From Microvirga sp. (GTDB taxonomy: Bacteria > Pseudomonadota > Alphaproteobacteria > Rhizobiales > Beijerinckiaceae), in contig JAQSWQ010000038.1 in NCBI GenBank assembly GCA_029266525.1, positions 1-33,210 on the forward strand: a stretch of DNA of 33,210 bases, given 5' to 3'. Under the pieces are notes generated by a model. It was given only the letters and a program-made list of their open reading frames with translations. It was not told the DNA's origin and searched no databases. Positions 24,417 to 32,053 of the stretch are shown here, piece by piece. How positions within the stretch are numbered: position 1 is the first letter of the stretch; the number at the start of each line of letters is the position of its first letter. The position numbers and the translations under genes were made by a program.

Positions 24417-25670
24417 TCAGTACGAGGTCTTGCACTCGGGATTGGTGCGGCTCGGAAGCCCGATCTTCTGGCGGGTCGCCGGATCGAGACCAAGCATCTG
24501 GCTGACGTTCGGAATGGTCTTGACCGCCTTGTTGACGAGGTCGCCGTTCGGCAGCTCCACCACCTCGGTGATGAAGTTCGTCCCGATCGCCTGCCGGTTC
24601 TGGTCGAGCTTGATCTTGCCGTTGGGCGCGTCGAGCTCCAAGGCGGCGAGGCCGGCGCGGAACTTCTTGTGGCCGTCGCTCAGGTCGCCGTTGATGGCGT
24701 TGAGCACCTGAAACACCGCATTGAAGTCGTTGTAGTATGCGGTGCCGGTCAGCGAGGGCGAGGTGAAGCGCTTATCCGGCGGGAAGGACTCCTGGTAGAG
24801 CTTCACCCAGGCCTGCCATTTCGGATCATCCCACACGTCGGCCTGCGGGCCTGCGGAAGGCACGCCGATCGCGAGGCGCTTTGCGGCACCCTTCGAGCTC
24901 AGCACGGTCTGGTCGACCATGATCGAGCCGCCGATGAGCTTCGCCTTGCCGCCGGCCTGGGAGTACTGATTGAAGAAGTTCACGGCGTCGCCGCCGCCGA
25001 GGCCGAGATAGATCGCGTCGACGTCGTCCGGCAGCTTGGCGATGATCGAGCCGAAATCCTTGGTGCCGAGCGGCACCCAGAATTTCTCGACGATCTGCCC
25101 GCCCGCCTGGCAATACTCCAGCGTCAGGCCGAAGAGCTGCGTGTAGGGGAAGGAGTAGTCTTCCGCGAGTGCGGCGATCTTCTTGTATTTCTTCTCCTCG
25201 ACCAGATACTTGCCGAGACCAGCGAGCCACTGCGCTCCGTCCATGTTGAAGCGGAAGAAGTTCTCGGACGGCGTGACGAAGGTCGTCTCCATCGCACCCG
25301 ACGAGCCGTTGAGGAAGGTCACCTGCGGCTGGGTCTTCGAGTAGTCGCGGATAGCGATGCCCTCGGAACCCGACACCGGCCCGACCAGAATGTCGACCTT
25401 GTCCTGCTCGACGAGCTTGCGCGCGCCGCGGATCGCCGAATCCGGGCTCGCATTGGTCGGGAAGGTGACGACCTCGATGGTCTTGCCGCCGGCCTTGGCA
25501 TTCGCCTGCTTCATGGCGATCTGCATGCCGCGGATGGCGTCCTCGCCGAGCGTGGTGAGCGCCCCCTCGAGCGTCGCCAGCACCCCGATCTTGATCTTGT
25601 CCTGGGCCTGCGCCGCACCTGCGGCGAGGATGCCGCCGGCTGCGACCGCGGCCAGCAATGTCCTGATCAT
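24417..25670 (-). CDS. Periplasmic substrate-binding protein of Liv-type ABC transporter
   Basis: A 417-residue type I periplasmic binding protein. Signal peptide MIRTLLAAVAAGGILAAGA with AQA cleavage site is followed by DKIKIGVLATLEGALTTLGE, the usual start of the LivK/amide-binding group. ATG 25670 has GGGAGGAGAG just upstream. It is the first gene of the 21-kb minus-strand block and should determine which compound is imported. It resembles binding proteins for amides, urea or aromatic acids more than LivK itself (extra length, GLGGGDAVNFFNQYSQAGG region), but the ligand cannot be read from sequence. Confidence 0.92.
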   Translation of the reverse strand: MIRTLLAAVAAGGILAAGAAQAQDKIKIGVLATLEGALTTLGEDAIRGMQIAMKQANAKAGGKTIEVVTFPTNASPDSAIRGARKLVEQDKVDILVGPVSGSEGIAIRDYSKTQPQVTFLNGSSGAMETTFVTPSENFFRFNMDGAQWLAGLGKYLVEEKKYKKIAALAEDYSFPYTQLFGLTLEYCQAGGQIVEKFWVPLGTKDFGSIIAKLPDDVDAIYLGLGGGDAVNFFNQYSQAGGKAKLIGGSIMVDQTVLSSKGAAKRLAIGVPSAGPQADVWDDPKWQAWVKLYQESFPPDKRFTSPSLTGTAYYNDFNAVFQVLNAINGDLSDGHKKFRAGLAALELDAPNGKIKLDQNRQAIGTNFITEVVELPNGDLVNKAVKTIPNVSQMLGLDPATRQKIGLPSRTNPECKTSY

Positions 25671-25871
25671 GCTCGCTCTCCTCCCTCGATCTGCCCGCGA
25701 TCGGGCGCATCCGCCGCGGAACTCGTCACGGACCCCTACCCCGGATCCTGGAGGGGATGTTAGCCGCACTTCTCTTGCGGCGCTATGGCTCGCGGCGCCC
25801 GTTGACAGGCGCGATCCTCGCGAAGAACGATGGCGGCGCAAAAGCCAGAAACGTCAGGGTCGAGGAAGCGC
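25671..25871. promoter_or_regulatory. Divergent intergenic region with small dyads
   Basis: This 201-base region separates the minus-strand Liv operon from the plus-strand TTT protein and must hold both promoters. It contains a 6-bp dyad GCCGCA-N7-TGCGGC (25763-25781) and GCCCG-N4-CGGGC (25693-25706), candidates for repressor binding. TTGACA at 25802-25807 is a possible plus-strand -35, but no good -10 follows at the normal distance. No regulator gene lies next to it. Confidence 0.35.
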
Positions 25872-26855
25872 ATGGTCGGGCGAGCGCGGGTCAGCCGCAG
25901 CATCTTTACGGGTATCGCCCTTTCGCTGCTCGGGGCCGGCGCTGTAGCCGCCCAGGGCTATCCGCAGCGGCCCATCACGCTTGTGGTCCCGTCCGCGGCG
26001 GGCAATGCGAGCGACGCCGTCGCGCGCATCCTCGCCGACAGGATGGCCGGCCCGCTCGGGCAGCGGCTCGTCATCGAGAACAAGGTCGGGGCAGGCGGCA
26101 ACATCGGCACGGCGGCGGTCGCGAAGGCCGCGCCCGACGGCTACACCATCGGCCTGCCGGCGTCCGGGCCGCTTGCGGTCAACCGGACGCTGTTCGCGAA
26201 CCTGCCCTATGATCCGGAGAGCGACTTCGAGCCGATCTCGCTCGTTGCGCTCCTGCCGAACGTGATCGTGGTCAGCCCCAAGCTCCCGGTGTCGAGCTTC
26301 GACGATTTCGTGCGCTACGTGAAGGAGCGGCCCGGACAGATCAACTACGGCAGCATCGGCAACGGCACCTCGCAGCATCTCGCCGCCGCGCACTTCGAGT
26401 CCGTCACCGGCACGCAGATGAAGCACGTCGCCTACCGCGGAGTGAGCCAGCTCGTGATCGATCTGATCTCCGGCGACATCCATACGAGCTTCCAGCTCAT
26501 CCCGAACGTCGCGGCGCAGCTGCAGTCAGGACAGTTGAAGCCGCTTGCGGTCACGACCGCGAAGCGTACGCCGGCCCTGCCCGAGGTGCCGACCACGGCC
26601 GAGCTCGGGCTCCAGAACTACGAGGCCTACGGCTGGTTCGCGCTCGTCGCGCCGAAGGGCACGCCGGCCGCGATCATCGAGCGCCTGCACAAGGAGGTCG
26701 TCGCCGCGATGTCCGACGCCGAGCTCAGGCGCAAATTCATCGAGCTCGGCGCGGAACCGGTGACGAGCACGCCCGCCGAGCTGCGCGCCTTCATCAGCGC
26801 CGAGATCGCGAAATGGCGCAAGGTCATCGAGACCGCCGGCATCCGGGCAGACTGA
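25872..26855 (+). CDS. Bug-family (TTT) tripartite tricarboxylate transporter binding protein
   Basis: A 327-residue periplasmic binding protein with a signal peptide (MVGRARVSRSIFTGIALSLL, AVAAQ) followed by GYPQRPITLVVP, the standard opening of Bug/TctC proteins, then GGNIGTAAVAKAAPDGYT, YGSIGNGTSQHLAAAHF and the C-terminal AEIAKWRKVIETAGI. ATG 25872 is preferred over ATG 25830 because GAGGA lies 5 bases upstream. No TctA/TctB membrane genes are nearby, so it is one of the many orphan Bug proteins of such bacteria, used as extracytoplasmic receptors. Likely ligands are carboxylic acids. It probably shares a transcript with the following dehydrogenase genes. Confidence 0.92.
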   Translation: MVGRARVSRSIFTGIALSLLGAGAVAAQGYPQRPITLVVPSAAGNASDAVARILADRMAGPLGQRLVIENKVGAGGNIGTAAVAKAAPDGYTIGLPASGPLAVNRTLFANLPYDPESDFEPISLVALLPNVIVVSPKLPVSSFDDFVRYVKERPGQINYGSIGNGTSQHLAAAHFESVTGTQMKHVAYRGVSQLVIDLISGDIHTSFQLIPNVAAQLQSGQLKPLAVTTAKRTPALPEVPTTAELGLQNYEAYGWFALVAPKGTPAAIIERLHKEVVAAMSDAELRRKFIELGAEPVTSTPAELRAFISAEIAKWRKVIETAGIRAD

Positions 26856-26894
26856 GCGCGCGCCTTCGCCAGCCCGACAGGCAAGGAGGGGATC

Positions 26895-28382
26895 ATGGCC
26901 GATGAGGCTGCCTTTGCGGCGCAGCGCGTCTTCGAGCCTTATCTGCGCGACCGCGGCTTCGTGAACGGGCGCTGGATCGAGGCGCAGGACGGCCGGCGCT
27001 TCGAGGTGACCGATCCGTCGAGCGGCCGCGCGATCGTATCGGTGCCGCGGATGGGCGCGGCGGAGACGCGCGCGGCGATCGCGGCGGCGGAGGCCGCCCT
27101 GCCGGGTTGGCGCGACAGCACCGCCGGCGCGCGCGCGAAGGTCCTCAAGCGCTGGGCCGCGCTGATGATGGAGCGCCAGGAGGCGCTCGCCACGCTCCTC
27201 ACCACCGAGCAGGGCAAGCCCATGGCCGAGTCGCGGGCCGAGATCGCCTACGCCGCCTCCTTCCTCGAGTGGTTCGCCGAGGAGGGAAAGCGCGCTTATG
27301 GCGACGTGATCCCGCCGCATCGGGCCGACAACCGCATCGTGGTCACGAAGGAGGCGATCGGCGTCTGCGCCGGCATCACTCCGTGGAACTTCCCCTGCGC
27401 CATGGTGACCCGCAAGGCCGCGCCGGCCCTTGCCGCCGGCTGCACCATGGTGCTGAAGCCCGCCGAGCAGACGCCGCTCTCGGCACTCGCGCTCTGCGTC
27501 ATCGCCGAGGAGGCAGGCCTGCCGCCCGGCGTCTTCAACGTGATCACCGGCGACGGAGAGGACGCGCCCCTGATCGGCAAGGAGCTCACTTCCAACCCGG
27601 TGGTGCGCAAGCTCGGATTCACCGGCTCGACCGAGATCGGCAAGCTCCTGATGGCGCAATGCGCACCGACCATGAAGCGCATCTCGCTCGAGCTCGGCGG
27701 CAACGCGCCCTTCATCGTCTTCGACGACGCCGACCTCGATGAAGCCGTCGCCGGCGCGCTTCTGTGCAAGTATCGCAACACCGGGCAAACCTGCATCTCG
27801 GCGAACCGCATCCTGGTGCAGTCCGGCATCCACGACGCCTTCGTCGAGAGGCTCGCGGCGGCCGCCGGCCAGCTCAAGGTCGGCAATGGACTCGACCCCG
27901 CCGTGAGCATCGGCCCGCTGATTGAGCCTGCCGGGCTCGCCAAGGTCGAGCGCCACGTCGCGAACGCGATTGACAACGGCGCGCGACCGGTCCTCGGCGG
28001 CAAGCGCCACGAGCTCGGCCTCACCTTCTTCCAGCCGACGGTGCTGGTCGGCGTCGACCCGAAGATGGCGATGTGCTGCGAGGAGACCTTCGGTCCGGTC
28101 GCAGGCATCACCAGCTTTGCGACCGAGGACGAGGCGATCGCGATCGCCAACGACACCCCTTATGGGCTCGCCTCGTATTTCTACACTCGCGATCTTGCGC
28201 GCTCCTGGAGGGTGGGCGACAAGCTCCAGGCCGGCATCATCGGCATCAACACCGGTTTCATCTCGACCGAGATCGCGCCTTTCGGCGGCATCAAGGAGAG
28301 CGGCATCGGCCGGGAGGGCTCGCGCTACGGGCTCGATGAGTTCCTGGCGATCAAATACCGCTGCATCGGCGGCATCGCCTGA
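26895..28382 (+). CDS. gabD: NAD(P)-dependent succinate-semialdehyde dehydrogenase-type aldehyde dehydrogenase
   Basis: A 495-residue aldehyde dehydrogenase with all catalytic residues: Asn165 (PWNFP), Lys188 (LKPAEQTPLSAL), Glu266 (LELGGNAP) and Cys300 (GQTCISANR). NRILVQSGIHDAF, PFGGIKESGIGREG and GLDEFLAIKYRCIGGI fit the GabD/DavD branch (succinate or glutarate semialdehyde). It has a strong ribosome site (AAGGAGGGG before ATG 26895). It is 39 bases after the TTT gene. It would feed a semialdehyde into the TCA cycle, consistent with the end of a catabolic route. A related semialdehyde cannot be excluded. Confidence 0.9.
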   Translation: MADEAAFAAQRVFEPYLRDRGFVNGRWIEAQDGRRFEVTDPSSGRAIVSVPRMGAAETRAAIAAAEAALPGWRDSTAGARAKVLKRWAALMMERQEALATLLTTEQGKPMAESRAEIAYAASFLEWFAEEGKRAYGDVIPPHRADNRIVVTKEAIGVCAGITPWNFPCAMVTRKAAPALAAGCTMVLKPAEQTPLSALALCVIAEEAGLPPGVFNVITGDGEDAPLIGKELTSNPVVRKLGFTGSTEIGKLLMAQCAPTMKRISLELGGNAPFIVFDDADLDEAVAGALLCKYRNTGQTCISANRILVQSGIHDAFVERLAAAAGQLKVGNGLDPAVSIGPLIEPAGLAKVERHVANAIDNGARPVLGGKRHELGLTFFQPTVLVGVDPKMAMCCEETFGPVAGITSFATEDEAIAIANDTPYGLASYFYTRDLARSWRVGDKLQAGIIGINTGFISTEIAPFGGIKESGIGREGSRYGLDEFLAIKYRCIGGIA

Positions 28383-28423
28383 CCGCGAAAGCTCCGGTCG
28401 CGGACGGGAGGGGCGGGGTACAG

Positions 28424-29179
28424 ATGAAGCTGAGGGACAAGGTTGCGATCGTCACCGGCGGTGCGCAGGGCATCGGCCGCGCGATCGTCGAGGGGCTCGC
28501 GGCGGAGGGCGCGTCGGTCGTGATTGCCGATCTCCAGGGCGCCGACGGGCCTGCAAAGGCGCTCAGGGGCCAGGGTCGGCGGGCGCTCGAGGTCGACTGC
28601 GACGTGAGCGACGAGGCGCAGGTAGCTGCGATGGCTGAAGCGGCGATGCGCTCCTTTGGCGGCATCGACATCCTCGTCAACAACGCCGGCATCTACTCGA
28701 GCCTCGTGCCGAAGCCCTTCGAGGATATCACCGTCCAGGAGTGGCGGCGCATGATGGACGTGAACACGCTCGGCGTGTTCCTGTCCTGCCGCGCCGTGGT
28801 CGGCTCGATGCGGGCGCGGGGCGGCGGGCGCATCATCAACATCAACTCCGGCACCCCCTTCAAGGGCGTGCCGTTCCTGCTCCACTACGTCGCGAGCAAG
28901 GGCGCGATCACCGGCATCACCCGCGGACTGGCGAAAGAGCTCGGGCCCTCGAACATTCTGGTCAACGGCGTCGCCCCCGGCTTCACGTTGTCGGAGGGCG
29001 TCAAGGCCAACCCGGTGCAGCTCGAGAAGCTGAGCGAGGTCTCGGTCAAGGCCCGCTCGCTCGCCCGCGACCAATTCCCCGAGGACGTGGTCGGCGCGGT
29101 GACCTTCCTCGCAGGCCCGGAATCGGCCTTCATCACCGGCCAGACGCTCGTCGTCGACGGCGGAGCCTATTTCAACTGA
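28424..29179 (+). CDS. Short-chain dehydrogenase/reductase (classical SDR)
   Basis: A 251-residue classical SDR: cofactor motif TGGAQGIG (11-18), NNAG (86-89), catalytic Ser142, Tyr155 and Lys159 (YVASK), and C-terminal FITGQTLVVDGG. Asp36 after the second strand (VVIADL) suggests NAD(H) preference. Length and order are standard for the family. GGGGCGGGG precedes ATG 28424. It lies 41 bases after the aldehyde dehydrogenase. The substrate is unknown; an alcohol or hydroxy acid intermediate of the same pathway is likely. Confidence 0.92.
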   Translation: MKLRDKVAIVTGGAQGIGRAIVEGLAAEGASVVIADLQGADGPAKALRGQGRRALEVDCDVSDEAQVAAMAEAAMRSFGGIDILVNNAGIYSSLVPKPFEDITVQEWRRMMDVNTLGVFLSCRAVVGSMRARGGGRIININSGTPFKGVPFLLHYVASKGAITGITRGLAKELGPSNILVNGVAPGFTLSEGVKANPVQLEKLSEVSVKARSLARDQFPEDVVGAVTFLAGPESAFITGQTLVVDGGAYFN

Positions 29180-29216
29180 CCGCGCGGCCGGCTGCGCCGC
29201 GCATCGGAGGACCCCC

Positions 29217-29858
29217 GTGAGCCGCCGCGACTTCCGACTCTTCATCGACGAGCTTGCCCCCGGCGCAAGCCTCGCGCTCCCCGCCGCGCCGGGGCGCACG
29301 ATCTATGTCGCCGCCGGCTCGGTGCGGCTCGAGGACGACGCCTCGGCCGTTTCGCTGCCCGAGAACGGCGCCTGGCAGGGCGGAGCCGAGGCGAACCTCG
29401 CGGCTGCCGGCGGCGCGACGCTGCTGCGCTGGGAGCTCGGCGGCGCGGAGCTTGCCGGCGAGGGCGTCTCGAGCCGGCTCGCGCTCGGGACCACGATCGA
29501 GCTCCCGGCCGCGAGCTGCCTCCTGCGTTGCGACCGGGTCGATTTCCCGCCGGGCGGAACGGCGCTTCTGCATACGCATCGGGGCCCCGGCATCCGCTGC
29601 CTGCTGAAGGGCAGCATCCGCATCGAGACGGCCGGCACCACGCATTCCTACGGGCCGCTCGAGCCCTGGTTCGAGAGCGGCCCCGATCCGGTCTTCGCCG
29701 CAACCTCCGAAACCGAGCCCAGCGCCTTTGCCCGCGTCATGATCCTACCCGCCGAGCTGCGCGGCAAAGCCTCGATCCGCTACGTCAGGCCGGAGGACCA
29801 AGCGAAGCCGAAATCGCAGCGCTATCAAGTCTTCATAGATCGGCCGGTCCGACTGTAG
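29217..29858 (+). CDS. Cupin-fold protein, uncharacterised
   Basis: A 213-residue protein. GTG 29217 follows GGAGG (29206-29210) at 6 bases. The second half contains a cupin motif, VDFPPGG..LLHTHRGPGIRCLLKG (quoted in parts), where the HTH histidines can bind metal; the first half looks like a degenerate cupin strand set, so it may be a bicupin. PEPWFE-like segment LEPWFESGPDPVFA and RYQVFIDRPVRL close it. It has no signal peptide. It is the last gene of the plus-strand catabolic group, 37 bases after the SDR. Enzyme or sensor roles are both possible. Confidence 0.8.
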   Translation: MSRRDFRLFIDELAPGASLALPAAPGRTIYVAAGSVRLEDDASAVSLPENGAWQGGAEANLAAAGGATLLRWELGGAELAGEGVSSRLALGTTIELPAASCLLRCDRVDFPPGGTALLHTHRGPGIRCLLKGSIRIETAGTTHSYGPLEPWFESGPDPVFAATSETEPSAFARVMILPAELRGKASIRYVRPEDQAKPKSQRYQVFIDRPVRL

Positions 29859-30317
29859 CGCGACAAGACCGAAGCGGCAGCTGAGCGGAAGGTCCCCTCC
29901 GGGCCGGATGCCGGCCGTGAGCGGCCCGCTGAACGTCCGCTCTCCAGAAGCGTCCGCTTGCAGGGGCTTTTCAGACCGAGGGCGGCCGCTTTGGCGAGGG
30001 GAACGGCCGGTCCGGAGCGGTCTTCCGAACGGCTCGAGGCGCTCCGGCTCGGCGTTGCGGCCCGCGCTCCGGCTCGCGGCGCGGCTCCGCTCCGGCCTCG
30101 GACACGGCCCCGCCCCGTCCCCGCTCGGTTCCCGCCGGGCGGGGCTCCCCTGTTCACCGCCTGTTGACGCCTCGATTTTGCCGCCCCGCACCATTAGTCC
30201 GTGATCACACGACGGTTGCCGCGGTTGCACCAATTGGCGCGGCCGTTCGAACAATAAATCGTGTCAACCAGGAGCTGGGTAAGACGAGTGTGGCATCCGC
30301 CTGTATAGCTGCCCCGT
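29859..30317. other. 459-base gene-free, very GC-rich stretch
   Basis: No open frame here looks protein-like. A small hairpin GGCCGG-ATG-CCGGCC lies at 29902-29916. Between about 29990 and 30150 the DNA is almost pure G/C with few A/T and contains a 13-bp direct repeat GCGCTCCGGCTCG at 30039-30051 and 30064-30076. After about 30160 composition drops to ordinary levels. TATAGC at 30304-30309 is a possible -10 for the small genes that follow. The stretch marks the junction between the catabolic genes and an accessory region. Confidence 0.6.
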
Positions 30318-30482
30318 ATGTCCGACGATCAACTGCACGCCTATCTTCGTGCCGAGATTCGAACCTGCGGCGGCGTGGCGGGTCTTGTGGCGAGCCTCAG
30401 AGACAGCGGCTGCCACGATGAGGCGGACATGATTGCCGATGATCTGGTGAACGGCGCCGAGTGGCTGAGGGCCCTGCAATGA
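30318..30482 (+). CDS. Small hypothetical protein, first of four ATGA-linked genes
   Basis: A 54-residue acidic protein (MSDDQLHAYLRAEIRTCGG, ending GAEWLRALQ) with predicted helices and two cysteines. It has no recognised domain. An in-frame stop (TAG 30306-30308) makes ATG 30318 the earliest start. There is no Shine-Dalgarno, but TATAGC at 30304-30309 sits 8 bases before the ATG, so the mRNA could be leaderless. Its TGA overlaps the next ATG. Small overlapping genes of this sort are typical of phages and gene-transfer-agent-like clusters, which is the best hint to origin. Confidence 0.65.
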   Translation: MSDDQLHAYLRAEIRTCGGVAGLVASLRDSGCHDEADMIADDLVNGAEWLRALQ

Positions 30483-30685
30483 GCCGAAGCATGCTGGCCC
30501 GGCTTCTGCGGCTGGAGGAGGCGCGGACGCCGGATGTCGGGCCGGTGCGCGCCATTGTCATTAGGACGGCCACAGAAGCCGATGGACGCTTGAGGCTGTC
30601 TCAGCTGCGGGCAAGCGGGGAAGCGCCCCTACGGGCTCCTGTAATCGTTCTGACGGGCTATCCGGCCGGCGGGGAGGTTTCATGA
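30479..30685 (+). CDS. Small hypothetical protein, second of four ATGA-linked genes
   Basis: A 68-residue basic protein starting MSRSMLARLLRLEEARTP, an N-terminal helix reminiscent of short phage-borne proteins of the form 'xRLxRLExxR', followed by beta-type segments (VRAIVIRTATEAD, PVIVLTGYPAGG). ATG 30479 is chosen for the ATGA overlap with the preceding gene, over a GTG 18 bases upstream. It may bind nucleic acid or form a small coiled-coil dimer; nothing in it identifies a function. Confidence 0.65.
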   Translation: MSRSMLARLLRLEEARTPDVGPVRAIVIRTATEADGRLRLSQLRASGEAPLRAPVIVLTGYPAGGEVS

Positions 30686-30924
30686 GAAGTTCGATCGACC
30701 AGCGTCTGAAGAAGCTCGAAGGCACCCGCTACAGCGGGCCGCGCATTCTGTTCTCGGCCTTCCCGCTGCCCGACGATCCGGTTGAACGCGATGCGTATGT
30801 TGACGGCCTTCTCGCAAGTGGCGAGGCCACGCTGAAGAACGGCATGCTCAACGCCCGCCCGCTCACGGTCGAGGAATGGATGGCGCAAGTCGTGGCAGCG
30901 GGACTGACCGCGCGGAAGGCATGA
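30682..30924 (+). CDS. Small hypothetical protein, third of four ATGA-linked genes
   Basis: An 80-residue protein beginning MRSSIDQRLKKLEGTRYSG, again with an N-terminal helix 'RLKKLE', then ILFSAFPLPDDPVERDAYVDGLLASGEATL and a C-terminal helix VEEWMAQVVAAGL. The N-terminus parallels that of the preceding gene, so the two may be distant paralogues or interact. GGGGAGG at 30671-30677 is a good ribosome site for ATG 30682, which also overlaps the previous stop. No known domain is recognised. Confidence 0.75.
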   Translation: MRSSIDQRLKKLEGTRYSGPRILFSAFPLPDDPVERDAYVDGLLASGEATLKNGMLNARPLTVEEWMAQVVAAGLTARKA

Positions 30925-31202
30925 AGCGGAAACCGACTAAGGAGCCCAAGGCGCGGCTGCGCGGCCTTTTTGAAGACCTGATGCGCGATCCCGCCGAAAT
31001 AGGCGTGTTGTCGTTCTGCAAGCACGTCGTGAACCTGCTCGCTCTGCCGGCGGAACAATGGTGGCCGGCGTTCAAGGCACACTACACGGCGCGTGGCGAG
31101 GTCGATGAGAACAAGGTCGCGACTGATCTGGCGACCTGGGGACCGATCGCCTCGCGGGTGGTCGAATTGCAGCTCGCCAGGCGCAGCGAGGCACCGGCGT
31201 AA
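30921..31202 (+). CDS. Small hypothetical protein, fourth of four ATGA-linked genes
   Basis: A 93-residue protein: basic N-terminus MKRKPTKEPKARLRGLFEDL, then a helical body (VLSFCKHVVNLLALPAEQWW, VATDLATWGPIASRVVELQL). ATG 30921 overlaps the preceding TGA and is preferred over a GTG-type start 45 bases upstream. Strongly basic start and aromatic-rich middle could suit DNA or protein binding. It ends the chain; no terminase, integrase or capsid gene follows, so if this is a prophage or mobile fragment only its small early genes remain. Confidence 0.75.
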   Translation: MKRKPTKEPKARLRGLFEDLMRDPAEIGVLSFCKHVVNLLALPAEQWWPAFKAHYTARGEVDENKVATDLATWGPIASRVVELQLARRSEAPA

Positions 31203-31275
31203 ATCGCTCGCGCCTTCCCTCTCCGGCACGATCGGGGGCGCGCATGGCACCCGCGAATCCCCTCGCTCCGGGTCA

Positions 31276-31297
31276 GGGTGTATGAAGTTTTACACCC
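31276..31297 (+). terminator. Dyad downstream of the small-gene chain, possible weak terminator
   Basis: GGGTGTA (31276-31282) and TACACCC (31291-31297) pair across 8 bases, followed by TTT only. It lies 73 bases after the fourth small gene. The short T-run makes it a weak terminator at best; it could instead be an operator or recombination site. The rest of 31203-31423 shows no convincing gene. Confidence 0.4.
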
Positions 31298-31423
31298 TTT
31301 CGAACCTAAAACGCCGCCCCGCCTCCCTGGGCGCAACGTCGAAGCCGAGCAAGAGGTTCTTGGGGCGCTCCGGCAGAAACCGAGAGTATGGCTACGGCCG
31401 ACCGTGCAACTTTTATGCGCTTA

Positions 31424-32053
31424 TCACGCGCTCCGTTCGGGCCGGCTCGGCTGTGGGACAGGAGCAGGCGGAGCGCTTGTGCTCGGCGCGTCGGGCGCGA
31501 AAGGCTGCCGCGAGTCTTCCTTGTCGATGCGACTAAGGGTGGAGATACAATCGACCAAGGCGCGACCGGTTGTAGCGGAGCCCTGCATGTTGATGCTCCA
31601 TGGATGCTCCGAGCCGTCTGGGAAGGACACCGTCATTGCATTCGCGGTCACGAAGGCGACGACGAAGCCGAGGGTCGCCTCAGGGTTGATGCCGATGTGC
31701 ACCATGTTCGGCCGGTTAGCGTGAACTTGACCCGTCCCACTGAGCGGGGTGCCGCCGTCGAAACGTAGTGTCATCCTCATCTGCGTTCCCGCCGGAATAC
31801 GCCAGGACGCCTTGGCCGCTTGGATCGCTAGGTTCGCGCCGCCGCTCCACCACTTTACCATGAGCACACGCCTGGTGGGGCTGTTCTCTGGATCGCTGGC
31901 GCGGACCCCGCAGACCGGGCGGTTCTCTTCGTCCCTGCCCGCGAAGGCGGTCCAATTGCCGGCCGTTGCAATGGTTTTGGTCTCTGCCACCGCCGTGCTC
32001 GCGGCGAGGGTGAGCACGCAGGCAGCGTAAATTGTTCTAAATGAAACTGGCAT
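31424..32053 (-). CDS. Secreted protein with Pro-rich tail, IalB-like in appearance
   Basis: A 209-residue exported protein: signal peptide MPVSFRTIYAACVLTLAAST with AVA cleavage before ETKTIA, then NWTAFAGRDEENRPVCGVRA, beta-rich segments (MRMTLRFDGGTPLSG, LGFVVAFVTANAMTVSFPDG) and a Cys near residue 175 (ALVDCIS), so one disulfide is possible. The last 25 residues are Pro/Ala/Ser-rich. The layout (short strand with W, Cys, late Cys) recalls invasion-associated-locus-B-like periplasmic proteins of Rhizobiales, but the match is by eye. ATG 32053 follows GAGGAG closely. It is alone on the minus strand between the small-gene chain and a divergent regulator. Confidence 0.75.
   Translation of the reverse strand: MPVSFRTIYAACVLTLAASTAVAETKTIATAGNWTAFAGRDEENRPVCGVRASDPENSPTRRVLMVKWWSGGANLAIQAAKASWRIPAGTQMRMTLRFDGGTPLSGTGQVHANRPNMVHIGINPEATLGFVVAFVTANAMTVSFPDGSEHPWSINMQGSATTGRALVDCISTLSRIDKEDSRQPFAPDAPSTSAPPAPVPQPSRPERSA

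Noticed and set aside
30165-30197. TTGACG followed by CATTAG as a promoter for the small genes
   Set aside because: The spacing is 21 bases and the -10 match is poor.
31278-31724. Plus-strand frames opposite the secreted protein, one starting MKFYTLSNLK
   Set aside because: They mostly lie antisense to a gene with a clear signal peptide, and their sequence is basic and unlike any family.
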